Positions 53,168 to 61,804 of a DNA stretch of 64,000 nt are shown here, in pieces. Made by a program: the position numbers and the translations under genes. The notes beneath the pieces are model-generated. The model had not been told where the DNA came from, ran no database searches, and worked only from the letters and a program-made list of their open reading frames with translations. How positions within the stretch are numbered: position 1 is the stretch's first letter; each line of letters starts with the position of its first letter. Source of the DNA: AR5 sp041499965 (GTDB taxonomy: Bacteria > Methylomirabilota > Methylomirabilia > Rokubacteriales > CSP1-6). Location: NCBI GenBank assembly GCA_041499965.1, contig JBGQLG010000006.1:1-64000 (forward strand), written 5' to 3'.

Positions 53168-54378
53168 GGAGCCGTCGGCGGGGGCGGCGGGTGGGCCAGC
53201 TCGCGCTGGCGGCGCCGGGCGGGGAAGATGCCCTGCGGCCGGAAGATCATCATGAGGACGAGGATCATGCCGAACACCATGCGCTCGTACTTGGCCGGCT
53301 CGAGCTGGGTGGGCAGGTTGGCCAGGTTGTAGCCGAGCACGGTGACGCCGGCGTTCTTCAGCTCGTTGAGCCAGAGCGAGAAGCCCTTGAGGACTTGCAG
53401 GTTGAGGACGGTGACGACGGTGGCGCCCACCACGGCCCCCGGGATCGAGCCCATGCCGCCCAGGATCACCATGGCCAGCACGCCGATCGACTCCAGGAAG
53501 GTGAACGACTCGGGGTTGATGAAGATCTGCTTGGCCGAGAAGACCACGCCCATCACGCCGGCGAAGGAGGCCCCGCACGCGAAGGCCAGAAGCTTGGCCC
53601 GGACCAGCGGCACGCCCATGGCCTGCGCGGCCATCTCGTCCTCCCGCATCGCCTCCCAGGCCCGCCCGATGTGGGAGTCCTCCAGCCGCCGGTTGACGAC
53701 GATCACGACGACGACGATCAGCAGCACCAGGAAGTAGAAGGCCTCGTTGTACGGGATGCCGGGCGGCAAGGGCGGCCGCCCGATCGGCGTGATGCCCTTG
53801 GGGCCGTTGGTGAGGTTGATGGGCTTGTCGAGGTTGTTGGCCAGGACGCGGATGACTTCGCCGAAGCCGAGCGTGACGATGGCCAGATAGTCGCCGCGCA
53901 GCCGCAGCACCGGCAACCCGAGCAGGACCCCCATGAGGGCGGCCACCGCCAGGCCGACGAACAGGAAGACGTAGAACCAGCCCGGGGCCAGCGGGAAGCC
54001 GCCGCCGAAGATCAGGTTGGCGTGCGGCGAGCCGAAGATCGCCCACGAATACGCGCCGACGGCGAAGAACGCCACGTAGCCGAGATCCAGCAAGCCGGCC
54101 AGGCCCACGACGATGTTCAGTCCGAGGGCGAGCGCGGCGAAGATGCCGACCTGGGTGGCCACCTCCAGGTAGTACCCGTTGAACGCGCCGATGCCCGGCA
54201 TGAGTACGAGCAGGCCGAGGCCGAGCAGGCCCGCCCGCAGCCAGGCCGGGATGCGGCTCACGTAGACAAAGAGCAGCGAGCCCTGGAACAGGAGGAAGAG
54301 CAGGATGGAGCGCGGGAAGACGGCGACCAGGATGACCGACAGCGCGACCGCCGCCGCCGCGGCCACCCCGCGGATCAT
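53164..54378 (-). CDS. livM: Branched-chain amino acid ABC transporter permease LivM-like
   Basis: This 404-residue permease has about ten hydrophobic segments. GYYLEVATQVGIFAALALGLNIVVGLAGLLDLGYVAFFAVGAY is the LivM N-terminal region, in pieces, and EDEMAAQAMGV is the cytosolic EAA-like loop that contacts the ATPases. The C-terminus has a short Pro-rich tail. ATG 54378 overlaps the livH stop. Confidence 0.94.
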   Translation of the reverse strand: MIRGVAAAAAVALSVILVAVFPRSILLFLLFQGSLLFVYVSRIPAWLRAGLLGLGLLVLMPGIGAFNGYYLEVATQVGIFAALALGLNIVVGLAGLLDLGYVAFFAVGAYSWAIFGSPHANLIFGGGFPLAPGWFYVFLFVGLAVAALMGVLLGLPVLRLRGDYLAIVTLGFGEVIRVLANNLDKPINLTNGPKGITPIGRPPLPPGIPYNEAFYFLVLLIVVVVIVVNRRLEDSHIGRAWEAMREDEMAAQAMGVPLVRAKLLAFACGASFAGVMGVVFSAKQIFINPESFTFLESIGVLAMVILGGMGSIPGAVVGATVVTVLNLQVLKGFSLWLNELKNAGVTVLGYNLANLPTQLEPAKYERMVFGMILVLMMIFRPQGIFPARRRQRELAHPPPPPTAP

Positions 54379-55346
54379 GCGCGGCCCCGGACGACCTCGC
54401 CCAGCAAGCCCTTGGGCCGGAAGATCAGGATCAGGATGAGGACAGAGAAGGCGAAGATGTCCTTGTACTCGGCGCCGAATGCCCCGCCGGTGAGCAGCGA
54501 CATATAGGAGGCCGCGAAGGCCTCGAGCAGGCCGAGCACGAGCCCGCCGAGCATCGCGCCCGGAATGTTGCCGACGCCGCCCAGCACCGCGGCCGTGAAG
54601 GCCTTCAGCCCCGGGATGAACCCGGTGTACGGATTGATCAGGCTGTACTGGATGCCGAACAGCACGCCGGCGGCGCCGCCCATGGCACCCCCGATGAGGA
54701 ACGTGAGCGAGATGACCCGATTCACGTTGATGCCCATCAGGCTGGCTGCCGCCTGGTCCTCGGCCACCGCGCGGATGGCCGTGCCGATCTTCGTGCGGTT
54801 CACCAGCACGTGCAGGCCGGCCAGCATCAGCAGCGCGGCCACGATGACCACCAGCGAGCGCACCGAGACGTCCAGCGTGCTGGTCAGCTCGAAGCGGCGG
54901 TTCATCACGTCCATGGTCGGATAGACCAGGTTGAAGGCGTTGCGCCAGATCGACTCGATCAGCCGGATGACATCCTGCAGGAAGAACGACACGCCGATGG
55001 CCGAGATCAGCGGGATCAGGCGGGGGGCGGCACGCAGCGGCCGGTAGGCGACGCGCTCGACGGTGACGGCCAGCAGGCCGCTGGCCAGCATGCCGGCCAG
55101 GATCACGAGGATGAGCACGACGACCCAGGGGATGCGCGCGAGCCAGCCGGCCGACTGCAGCGACAGGAGAATCTCGACACCCACGAACGCGCCAAAGATG
55201 AAGATCTCGGAGTGCGCAAAGTTGATGAATTCGAGCACGCCGTAGACCATGGTGTAGCCGAGCGCGATCAGGGCGTACATGAAGCCGAGCAGGATCCCGT
55301 CGAGCAGGACCTGGGGGAAGATGCCGATGAGAAGCTCGTAGTCCAT
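54375..55346 (-). CDS. livH: Branched-chain amino acid ABC transporter permease LivH-like
   Basis: This 323-residue permease has about eight hydrophobic segments, GFMYALIALGYTMVYGVLEFINFAHSEIF at the N-terminus (in parts) and the loop AVAEDQAAASLMGINVNRVISLTF. FRPKGLLGEVVRGRA at the end is typical. It is the second permease of the importer, with LivM. Confidence 0.94.
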   Translation of the reverse strand: MDYELLIGIFPQVLLDGILLGFMYALIALGYTMVYGVLEFINFAHSEIFIFGAFVGVEILLSLQSAGWLARIPWVVVLILVILAGMLASGLLAVTVERVAYRPLRAAPRLIPLISAIGVSFFLQDVIRLIESIWRNAFNLVYPTMDVMNRRFELTSTLDVSVRSLVVIVAALLMLAGLHVLVNRTKIGTAIRAVAEDQAAASLMGINVNRVISLTFLIGGAMGGAAGVLFGIQYSLINPYTGFIPGLKAFTAAVLGGVGNIPGAMLGGLVLGLLEAFAASYMSLLTGGAFGAEYKDIFAFSVLILILIFRPKGLLGEVVRGRA

Positions 55347-55394
55347 CAGAAGCCTGCGCGGCCGGGGGGCGCCGGCCGCCGCCGAGGGTGAGCC

Positions 55395-55475
55395 AGGAGG
55401 GGGAAGTGGGGGCGGGGGGCCGCCGAGACCTTGGCCTCGGGGCGTGCCGGCTCCCCGCCCCCACTCACCCCTCCT
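55395..55475 (-). promoter_or_regulatory. Long hairpin between livK and livH, likely attenuator
   Basis: The arms 55395-55422 and 55448-55475 are complementary over 28 bases with three mismatches (core AGTGGGGGCGGGG on the left). The loop has its own stem CCGAG-A-CC/GG-C-CTCGG. It stands right after the livK stop. In many liv and other ABC operons such a hairpin lets the binding protein be made in excess over the permease; that role is inference. Confidence 0.65.
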
Positions 55476-55484
55476 GACCGCGCG

Positions 55485-56681
55485 CTACTTCGCGGCCGGG
55501 GCCGCGATCGTGAGCTGCTTGACGATCTTGTTGTCGCCCCACTTCTCGGGGTTGTCGCTGACGACCTGGAGCACGAAGTACAGCGCCTTCTTGCGGTCGC
55601 CTTTGCCGTCGAACTCGATCTCGCCGGTGATCCCCTTGTGCTTGACCTTGCGCACCGCCGCCGAGACGTCCTCGCGGCTGGGAACCTTGCCGCCCTTGGC
55701 CGCGGCCTCGATGCCCTTCAGCGCGATGGCGGTGGCGTCGTAGGCCTCGGCCGCGTACGGCTCCGGGTTCTTGCTGAACTTCTTCTTGAAGTCGTCCACG
55801 AAGCCCTTGGCGCCGGCCAGCGCCGAGGCTGGACCCGCCGCCGACGTGTAGTACATGCCGACGACGGCCTTGCCGGCGATCTTGGTGAGGTCGGAGGAGT
55901 CCATGCCGTCGGGGCCCATGAACTTCGCCTTGATGCCCTTCTCGCTGGCCTGCTTGAAGAACGGCGCGCCCTGGTCGTAGATGCCGCCGAAGTAGATGAG
56001 ACTGGGGTTCTTGGCCTTGATCGGCGTGAGGATGGCGTCGAAGTTCGACTTCTCCTCGGTGCCGTCGAAGCCGGCCACGGTGAGGCCCTTCTTCTTGGCG
56101 TCGTCGCGGAAGAACTCGGCCACGCCCTGCCCGTAGGTGGTCTTGTCGTGCACGATGTAGACGCTCTTGGCCTTCACGGTGCCGGCGGCGAACTCCGAGC
56201 CGACCACGCCTTGCACGTCGTCCCGGCCGCACACGCGATTGACGTTGCCGTAGCCGCGGTCGGTGACGGTCGGGTTGGTGTTGGCCGGGGAGATCATCGC
56301 GAGACCGACTTCCTTGTAAACCTCCGAGGAGGGGATGGCCACACCGGAGTTCAGGTGGCCGATCACCGCCAGGATGTCCTTGTCGGCGATGATGTTCTTG
56401 CTGTTGGCCACGCCGACGTCGGGCTTGGCCTGGTCGTCGAACGGCACGAGCTCGACCTTGAATCCGGCCTTCTCGAGCGGGCCCTTGAACTTCTCCAGGG
56501 CCAGCTGGGCGCCGAGCTTGATGCCCTCGCCGAGCGCCGCCTGGCCGCCGGAGAGCGGGCTCTGGGTGGCGATCTTGATGGTGCCCTTGCCCTGGGCCTG
56601 GAGCGGAGAGGCCCCCGGCAGCAGGGCGACGGCGGCCGCCAGGCAAAGGACCAGGGCGCCGCGTACGTACGTCGAGTTCAT
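55485..56681 (-). CDS. livK: Branched-chain amino acid ABC transporter substrate-binding protein
   Basis: This 398-residue protein has a signal peptide (positively charged start, hydrophobic LVLCLAAAVALLPGA, cleavage near QAQG) and the LivK-like fold: KIATQSPLSGGQAALGEG, VGVANSKNIIADKDILAVIGHLNSGVAIPSSEVY in pieces, and ISPANTNPTVTDRG. It is a periplasmic binding protein. ATG 56681 has AAGGAGG six bases upstream. The name follows the family; the true amino-acid or amide ligand is not known. Confidence 0.92.
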   Translation of the reverse strand: MNSTYVRGALVLCLAAAVALLPGASPLQAQGKGTIKIATQSPLSGGQAALGEGIKLGAQLALEKFKGPLEKAGFKVELVPFDDQAKPDVGVANSKNIIADKDILAVIGHLNSGVAIPSSEVYKEVGLAMISPANTNPTVTDRGYGNVNRVCGRDDVQGVVGSEFAAGTVKAKSVYIVHDKTTYGQGVAEFFRDDAKKKGLTVAGFDGTEEKSNFDAILTPIKAKNPSLIYFGGIYDQGAPFFKQASEKGIKAKFMGPDGMDSSDLTKIAGKAVVGMYYTSAAGPASALAGAKGFVDDFKKKFSKNPEPYAAEAYDATAIALKGIEAAAKGGKVPSREDVSAAVRKVKHKGITGEIEFDGKGDRKKALYFVLQVVSDNPEKWGDNKIVKQLTIAAPAAK

Positions 56682-56726
56682 GGGAGCCTCCTTGATCGGT
56701 GAATCAGTGATTTACGCGCCGCCAAT

Positions 56727-57374
56727 CTATAGCGCCGGCCGGGGGGCGGTCAAGCCCCGCGCCGTGCGGATCAGCGCGACGAAGCGCTCGCACGCCGCCC
56801 GCGGATCGTCGGCGGCGCCCACCGCCGAGATGACGGCGACGGCGTCGGCGCCCGCGCGAATGACGTCCTGCACGTTGTCGTGCGTGATCCCGCCGATGCC
56901 TATCAACGGAACACGGATCTCGCCTCGGAGTTTCCTCACCAGGTCGGGTCCGACCAGCTCGAAGTCGGCCTTGCTCCGCGTGGCGAACATGGAGCCCACC
57001 GCGACGTAGTCGGCGCCATCGGCCTGCGCCGCGCGGGCCTGGGCCACGGTGTGCGACGAGACGCCGAGGATCATGCCCGGGCGCAGCAGCGGGCGGGCCA
57101 CGCGCGCCGGCAGATCGTCCTGGCCGAGGTGCACGCCGTCGGCGCCCACCGCGAGCGCCAGGTCGACCCGGTCGTTGACGATGAAGGTCACGCCGGCGTC
57201 CCCGCAGCGCGCGCGCAGGCGCTCCGCGAGGGGGAGCAACCGGCCGGAGGGCCATTCCTTCTCGCGCAGCTGCACCATGCGGCAGCCGCCGGCGACGGCG
57301 GCGGCGAGAATCTCGAGCAGATCCCGTCCGCGGGCGGCGCCGCGGTCGAGGATCACGTAGAGCGTGGGATCCAT
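56727..57374 (-). CDS. thiE: Thiamine-phosphate synthase
   Basis: This 215-residue TIM-barrel enzyme joins the pyrimidine and thiazole halves of thiamine. LYVILDRGAARGRDL, MVQLREKEW, FIVNDRVDLALAVGADGVHLGQDDLP (in pieces), VSSHTVAQA and YVAVGSMFATRSK are typical. ATG 57374 overlaps the last base of the accC stop, so it is co-transcribed with accC. No TPP riboswitch was seen. Confidence 0.94.
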   Translation of the reverse strand: MDPTLYVILDRGAARGRDLLEILAAAVAGGCRMVQLREKEWPSGRLLPLAERLRARCGDAGVTFIVNDRVDLALAVGADGVHLGQDDLPARVARPLLRPGMILGVSSHTVAQARAAQADGADYVAVGSMFATRSKADFELVGPDLVRKLRGEIRVPLIGIGGITHDNVQDVIRAGADAVAVISAVGAADDPRAACERFVALIRTARGLTAPRPAL

Positions 57375-58717
57375 CAGGCGGCGGCCAGGCGGGCGCCGTC
57401 GACGCTCGTGAAGCGCCCCTCGACGAAGGCGGGATCGGCCAGGACCCGCAGGTGGAAGGGGATCGTCGTCTTCACGCCTTCCACGAGCGTCTCGAACAGC
57501 GCCCGGCGCATCCGGTCGATGGCCTCGGCGCGGTCGTGGCCGTACACGACGATCTTGGCCAGCAGCGAGTCGTAGAACGGCGGCACCACGTAGGGCGCCA
57601 TCAGGTGGCTGTCGACGCGCACGCCGAATCCGCCGGGCGGGATCCACGCGGTCACCCGGCCGGCGCTGGGCGCGAACGTCACCGGGTCCTCCGCGTTCAC
57701 GCGGCACTCGATCGCATGGCCGGCCAGGCGCACGTCGTCCTGGCGGTAGCCGAGCGCTTCGCCGGCGGCCACGCGGATCTGCTCGCGGATGAGGTCGATG
57801 CCGGTGATCATCTCGGTCACCGCGTGCTCGACCTGGATGCGCGTGTTCATCTCGATGAAGTAGAAGTCGCCGCTCTGGGCGTCGACGAGGAACTCGACGG
57901 TGCCGGCGCTCGCGTAGTTCACGGCCGCGGCGGCGGCCAGGGCCGCCTTGTGCAGGCCCGCCCGCGTCTCGGCCGGCAGCGACGGCGCCGGCGACTCCTC
58001 GACGAGCTTCTGGTGGCGCCGCTGCACCGAGCAGTCCCGCTCACCCAGGTGCAGCCGCATGCCGTTCCGGTCGCCGAGCACCTGCACCTCGACGTGGCGG
58101 GCCGCTTCGATGTACTGCTCGCAGTAGATCTCCGAGGAGCCGAAGGCCGCCCCGGCCTCGGCCTGGCAGGCCGCGAACGCCGGTCCCACCTCGGCCCGGC
58201 CGCGCACGATGCGCATGCCGCGCCCGCCGCCGCCGGCGGCCGCCTTGAAGATGACCGGGTAGCCGGTGGCGTCGGCGACCTCGATGGCCTCGGCCTCGTC
58301 TTTGAGCGGCAGCTCACTGCCCGGCACCACCGGCACCCCGGCCTGCCGGGCGATCACCCGCGCCTGCGCCTTGTCGCCCATAAGGCGGATGGCCTCGGGC
58401 GAGGGGCCGATGAAGGTGAGGCCGCACGCCCGGCAGATGTCGGCGAAGGCCGGGTTCTCGGCCAGGAACCCGTAGCCGGGATGGATGGCCTCGCTGTCGG
58501 TCACGACCGCAGCCGAGATGATCGAGGCGAGGTTGAGGTAGCTCGAGCGCGCGTCGTCGGGGCCCACGCAGATCGACTCGTCGGCGAGGCGCACGGGCAG
58601 TGACTGCGCGTCGGCCGTGGAGTGCGCGATGACGGTCCGGATGCCCATCTCGCGGCAGGTCCGGATGATGCGCAGCGCGATCTCGCCGCGATTGGCGATC
58701 AGGATCTTGTGGAACAT
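57374..58717 (-). CDS. accC: Biotin carboxylase subunit of acetyl-CoA carboxylase
   Basis: This 447-residue ATP-grasp enzyme carboxylates biotin on AccB. FHKILIANRGEIALRIIRTCREMGI opens the protein (in parts), AAAGGGGRGMRIV is the ATP loop, and EMNTRIQVEHAVTEMITGIDL is the catalytic signature. Full length. A metallopeptidase gene lies between it and accB, which is unusual. Confidence 0.97.
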   Translation of the reverse strand: MFHKILIANRGEIALRIIRTCREMGIRTVIAHSTADAQSLPVRLADESICVGPDDARSSYLNLASIISAAVVTDSEAIHPGYGFLAENPAFADICRACGLTFIGPSPEAIRLMGDKAQARVIARQAGVPVVPGSELPLKDEAEAIEVADATGYPVIFKAAAGGGGRGMRIVRGRAEVGPAFAACQAEAGAAFGSSEIYCEQYIEAARHVEVQVLGDRNGMRLHLGERDCSVQRRHQKLVEESPAPSLPAETRAGLHKAALAAAAAVNYASAGTVEFLVDAQSGDFYFIEMNTRIQVEHAVTEMITGIDLIREQIRVAAGEALGYRQDDVRLAGHAIECRVNAEDPVTFAPSAGRVTAWIPPGGFGVRVDSHLMAPYVVPPFYDSLLAKIVVYGHDRAEAIDRMRRALFETLVEGVKTTIPFHLRVLADPAFVEGRFTSVDGARLAAA

Positions 58718-58727
58718 GCCCGCGCGG

Positions 58728-59999
58728 CTATCCGCCCAGCACCCGGCGCCACTGGTGCTCGAGCTCGGCCAGCGGCAGTCCGTACACCGCCGACACCGCC
58801 GTCGAGATGCTCTCGCCGCCGCCCAGCCGCCCCATCAGGCGCCGCATGGCCGGCATGCCGCCGCGATCGAGCAGATCCTGCACCACCCACAGCGCGATGT
58901 CGTAGCCGGTGCGGGCGCGCGCGGGGTCGGCGTCGCCCAGCAGCTCCTCCAGGCCGGCCAGCGTGGGCCGTCCCGGCACCCGCAGCATCGGATCCGGCGT
59001 CGTGCCCTCCAGCGCCTGGGCGAGGCCCTCGTGGAGCCAGCGCGGGGCCCGGCCGCGGGCGAGGTCGTGGATCGTCGCGTGGGCGTACTCGTGCACCAGG
59101 ATGCGCTCCAGCTCGCGCCGTGACGGCAGCGCGCCGCCGGCGGGCAGCCGGATCTTGCCGTCGAACAGGCCGGTGACCCAGCCGTGCACGCGGGCCACGT
59201 CCTGGAACTGGGCGGCGTCGTAGAGGACGACGGTGACGCGCTCGCGGGGGGCCTCGCCGAGCTGCGCGATCACGCGCTCGCGGGCCGTGCCGAGCCCGGC
59301 CAGCAGCGCACGCCGCGCGTCGGCGTCACCGGCGGCGCGCCACTTCACCACGAAGTGCGGCGTGACCTCGCGGTGAAATCCCGCCTCGGCGCGCGCCTCG
59401 CGCTCGATCTTGTCGAGCAGTCGCCGCGCCGCCTCGTGGTCGGGGGTCGCCGCCAGGACGGTGCGCAGGTGCTCGAGGGCGTGCCCGGCATCGTCGCGCC
59501 GATCGTAGAGATGCGCGAGCAGCAGCCGCACCTCGGCGTCGGCGTCCGCCCGCGCCGCCGCCTCCAGCGGCGCCAGCGCCTCGTCGGCGCGCCCGGCGTG
59601 CACCGCCGCCAGGCCGAGCCCGCGCAGCAGCGCCGGGGCGTCGGGGCGCTGGCGCAGCCCCTGCCGGAAGAGAAGCATCGCCTCCTCCGGACGGCCCTGT
59701 CGCAGGGTGTCCCAGCCCCAGCCCTCGAAGCAGCGCGCGACGTCTTCCCGGCGGGCCGCGCTGGCCGGCTCGTCCTCCCAGGCCTGGCTGAACCGCTCGC
59801 ACGCGCGCGGGAACTGTCCCGCCGCATAGAGCCGGATCGCCTCGTCGGTCAGCGCCGTCAGCTTCCGGGCCGGCGTCGCCGGCAGCCGCGGCACGTCGGG
59901 GGACCCGGGTGCGCGGGCTCCCCACCACGTCCCGGCTCCGACCACGACGAGCACGGCGACGAAGAGGACGAGGGTGGACAGGCTGCGAGGGCGACGCAT
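58728..59999 (-). CDS. TPR protein with HExxH metallopeptidase domain
   Basis: This 423-residue protein has an N-terminal signal anchor (about 9-25), three to four TPR-like repeats (about 50-200) and a C-terminal domain with HEYAH at H303-H307 and E324 in LHEGLAQ, a gluzincin (peptidase MA-like) zinc site. It is probably a membrane-anchored periplasmic or outer-facing peptidase. ATG 59999 is the start at the anchor. It sits between accB and accC in a fatty-acid operon, an odd place. The substrate is unknown. Confidence 0.85.
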   Translation of the reverse strand: MRRPRSLSTLVLFVAVLVVVGAGTWWGARAPGSPDVPRLPATPARKLTALTDEAIRLYAAGQFPRACERFSQAWEDEPASAARREDVARCFEGWGWDTLRQGRPEEAMLLFRQGLRQRPDAPALLRGLGLAAVHAGRADEALAPLEAAARADADAEVRLLLAHLYDRRDDAGHALEHLRTVLAATPDHEAARRLLDKIEREARAEAGFHREVTPHFVVKWRAAGDADARRALLAGLGTARERVIAQLGEAPRERVTVVLYDAAQFQDVARVHGWVTGLFDGKIRLPAGGALPSRRELERILVHEYAHATIHDLARGRAPRWLHEGLAQALEGTTPDPMLRVPGRPTLAGLEELLGDADPARARTGYDIALWVVQDLLDRGGMPAMRRLMGRLGGGESISTAVSAVYGLPLAELEHQWRRVLGG

Positions 60000-60009
60000 G
60001 CGGCGCCGC

Positions 60010-60510
60010 TCAGGACTGCGGGTCGATGAGGAACAGGGGTTGGCCGTACTCGACCGCGTGCGCGTTTTCGGCCAGGATCCGGGCGACGCGCCCGCCAATC
60101 TTGGACTCGATCTCGTTCATGAGCTTCATCGCCTCGATGATGCAGAGCACCTGGCCTTCCTTCACCACGTCGCCTTCCTGCACGTAGGGGTCGGCCGTGG
60201 GCGAGGATGCCCGGTAGAAGGTGCCGACCATCGGGGCCTCCACGGTGATCAGAGCCGGCGACGCCGTGTCGGCGACCGGCGGCCGCTCGTCCCCCCCGGC
60301 GGCCGGTGCCGTCGACGAGATGGGCGCCGGCGTCGGAGTGGGCGCGGCGGAGCGCTGCACGCGGACGCGGACGTTGGCCGACTCGACCTCGACCTCGGAG
60401 AGCCCGAGCTCGCCCAGCAGTGCCGCCAGCCGGCGGGTCAGCTCGACCGTTCGCTCGTCGCCGGTGGGAGCGGACGGGGCCGGCGTCGTCGCGCGTCGAG
60501 CCTTGGGCAT
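60010..60510 (-). CDS. accB: Biotin carboxyl carrier protein
   Basis: This 166-residue carrier has the biotin-accepting EAMKLM with K129, a Pro/Ala-rich linker (about 55-88) and the thumb-containing VEAPMVGTFYRASSPTADPYV region. It carries carboxyl-biotin for acetyl-CoA carboxylase. ATG 60510 overlaps the efp stop by one base. Confidence 0.97.
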   Translation of the reverse strand: MPKARRATTPAPSAPTGDERTVELTRRLAALLGELGLSEVEVESANVRVRVQRSAAPTPTPAPISSTAPAAGGDERPPVADTASPALITVEAPMVGTFYRASSPTADPYVQEGDVVKEGQVLCIIEAMKLMNEIESKIGGRVARILAENAHAVEYGQPLFLIDPQS

Positions 60511-61079
60511 CAGCCCGCCACCGCCACCCGCCCGAGATATTCGCCCGTCCGAGTGTCGACCTTGACGACGTCGCCCTCGTTGAGGAACAGCGGCACCTGC
60601 ACGACGACGCCCGTCTCCAGCGTGGCCGGCTTGGTGCCGCCCTGAGCGGTGTCGCCACGGACGCCGGGATCGGTGCGGCTGACCGCCAGCTCGACGAAGT
60701 TCGGCACCTCGACACCGGCCGGCGAGCCGTCGATGTAGAGCACGTCGACCACGATGTTCTCCTTCAGGTAGTCGCGGGCTTCCCCGATCTCGTCAGCCGA
60801 CATCGAGACCTGCTCGTAGGTCTCGGTGTCCATGAAATTGTAACGGTCGTCCTTGTAGAGGAACTGCATGTGCTTCTCGTCGTACTCGACCAGCTCCACC
60901 TTCTCACCCGAGCGGAACGTGTTGTCGATCACCTTGCCCTGCCGCATGTGCTTGAGCTTGGTGCGGACGAACGCGCCACCCTTGCCGGGCTTCACGTGCT
61001 GAAAATCGACGATGGTGTACGGCTGCCCATCGAAGACGATGCGCAGCCCCTTCTTGAACTCCGCGGTCGACACCACCAT
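60510..61079 (-). CDS. efp: Elongation factor P
   Basis: This 189-residue factor rescues ribosomes stalled on polyproline. TAEFKKGLRIVFDGQPYTIVDF opens it; the tip loop is KPGKGGAF with K33 as the likely modified lysine. The abundance of proline-rich tails in this operon's ribosomal proteins gives EF-P an evident need. Length is standard (about 185-190). Confidence 0.97.
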   Translation of the reverse strand: MVVSTAEFKKGLRIVFDGQPYTIVDFQHVKPGKGGAFVRTKLKHMRQGKVIDNTFRSGEKVELVEYDEKHMQFLYKDDRYNFMDTETYEQVSMSADEIGEARDYLKENIVVDVLYIDGSPAGVEVPNFVELAVSRTDPGVRGDTAQGGTKPATLETGVVVQVPLFLNEGDVVKVDTRTGEYLGRVAVAG

Positions 61080-61085
61080 GACGTC

Positions 61086-61712
61086 TCACCCTCTCCGTCG
61101 TGAACGGGCTCGTAGCGCGGCCTCGAGCCGCTCCCGCGCCTCGGCATTGTCAGGCGACCGCCGGACGACCCGGGTCAGGACGAGCGCGGCCTCGTCGGCC
61201 AAGCCCTGCTCCAGGCACAGCGTGCCGAAGGAGAGCGTGGCGAACGTGTCGTCACCCAGCACCCGGGCCAGGCCGCTGGCATCCACGGGAGCGGCCGGGC
61301 CGGAGCGCAGCAGCGACAAAAGCGCGGTCGACTCGCGATCTCCGGGATCCAGGCCGACGGCCTTTTCGAGGTAGGCCACGGCGGCGTCGATGTGGCCCGC
61401 GCGTCGATGCACCTCGGCGGCCAGACGGTGACATTGTACGTCCTTCGGGCTCGTCTGGAGAATCACGTTGACCTCGGCCAGCGCGGGCTCCAGCTGCCCC
61501 TCGGCCAGCAGCGTCTTGGCCAGGATCAGCCGGGCGGTCGTGTAGTGCGGCCAGCGCTGCAGCCCCTGGCGGCAGAGCCCGATGGCGTCGGCGGTGCGGC
61601 CGGCCTTGCGATAGAGATCGGCGAGCTGGGCGAAGGCGAGCGATTCGGGGTCGCGCGCCAGCCGTTCCTCGTGCCGGCGGATGGCGTCGGCGAGGCCGCG
61701 ATCGTCGCTCAC
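61086..61712 (-). CDS. TPR-repeat protein
   Basis: This protein of 208 residues has four or five TPR-like repeats, for example SLAFAQLADLYRKAGRTADAIGLCRQGLQRWP and AEVHRRAGHIDAAVAYLEKAVGLDP (in pieces). I chose GTG 61712 (SDDRGLADAIRRHEERLARDPES) because a consensus-like promoter lies at 61764-61793; the longer reading from GTG 61808 would place the first 32 residues across that promoter. It has no signal peptide. Function unknown; it lies six bases before efp. Confidence 0.75.
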   Translation of the reverse strand: MSDDRGLADAIRRHEERLARDPESLAFAQLADLYRKAGRTADAIGLCRQGLQRWPHYTTARLILAKTLLAEGQLEPALAEVNVILQTSPKDVQCHRLAAEVHRRAGHIDAAVAYLEKAVGLDPGDRESTALLSLLRSGPAAPVDASGLARVLGDDTFATLSFGTLCLEQGLADEAALVLTRVVRRSPDNAEARERLEAALRARSRRRG

Positions 61713-61763
61713 GGTGTCTGCTCGTGCGAGGTCCGGAGCGTCCCCGCCATCGGCATGGCTCGG

Positions 61764-61793
61764 ACTATACGGATGCGTCGTTTTCATTGTCAA
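61764..61793 (-). promoter_or_regulatory. Sigma-70 promoter of the TPR-efp-acc-thiE operon
   Basis: On the minus strand TTGACA (61793-61788) and TATAGT (61769-61764) are separated by 18 bases. The -35 is perfect and the -10 matches five of six. Transcription would start near 61757, about 45 bases before GTG 61712. It is the best sigma-70 promoter in the window and overlaps the 3-prime end of aroB by nothing: it starts just after the aroB stop. Confidence 0.7.
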
Positions 61794-61804
61794 CGGGCCC
61801 GCCG

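Noticed and set aside
56682..57374. A possible TPP riboswitch before thiE or thiL
   Set aside because: Both genes start within overlaps of upstream genes, leaving no leader long enough for a riboswitch, and no CTGAGA-type motif was seen.
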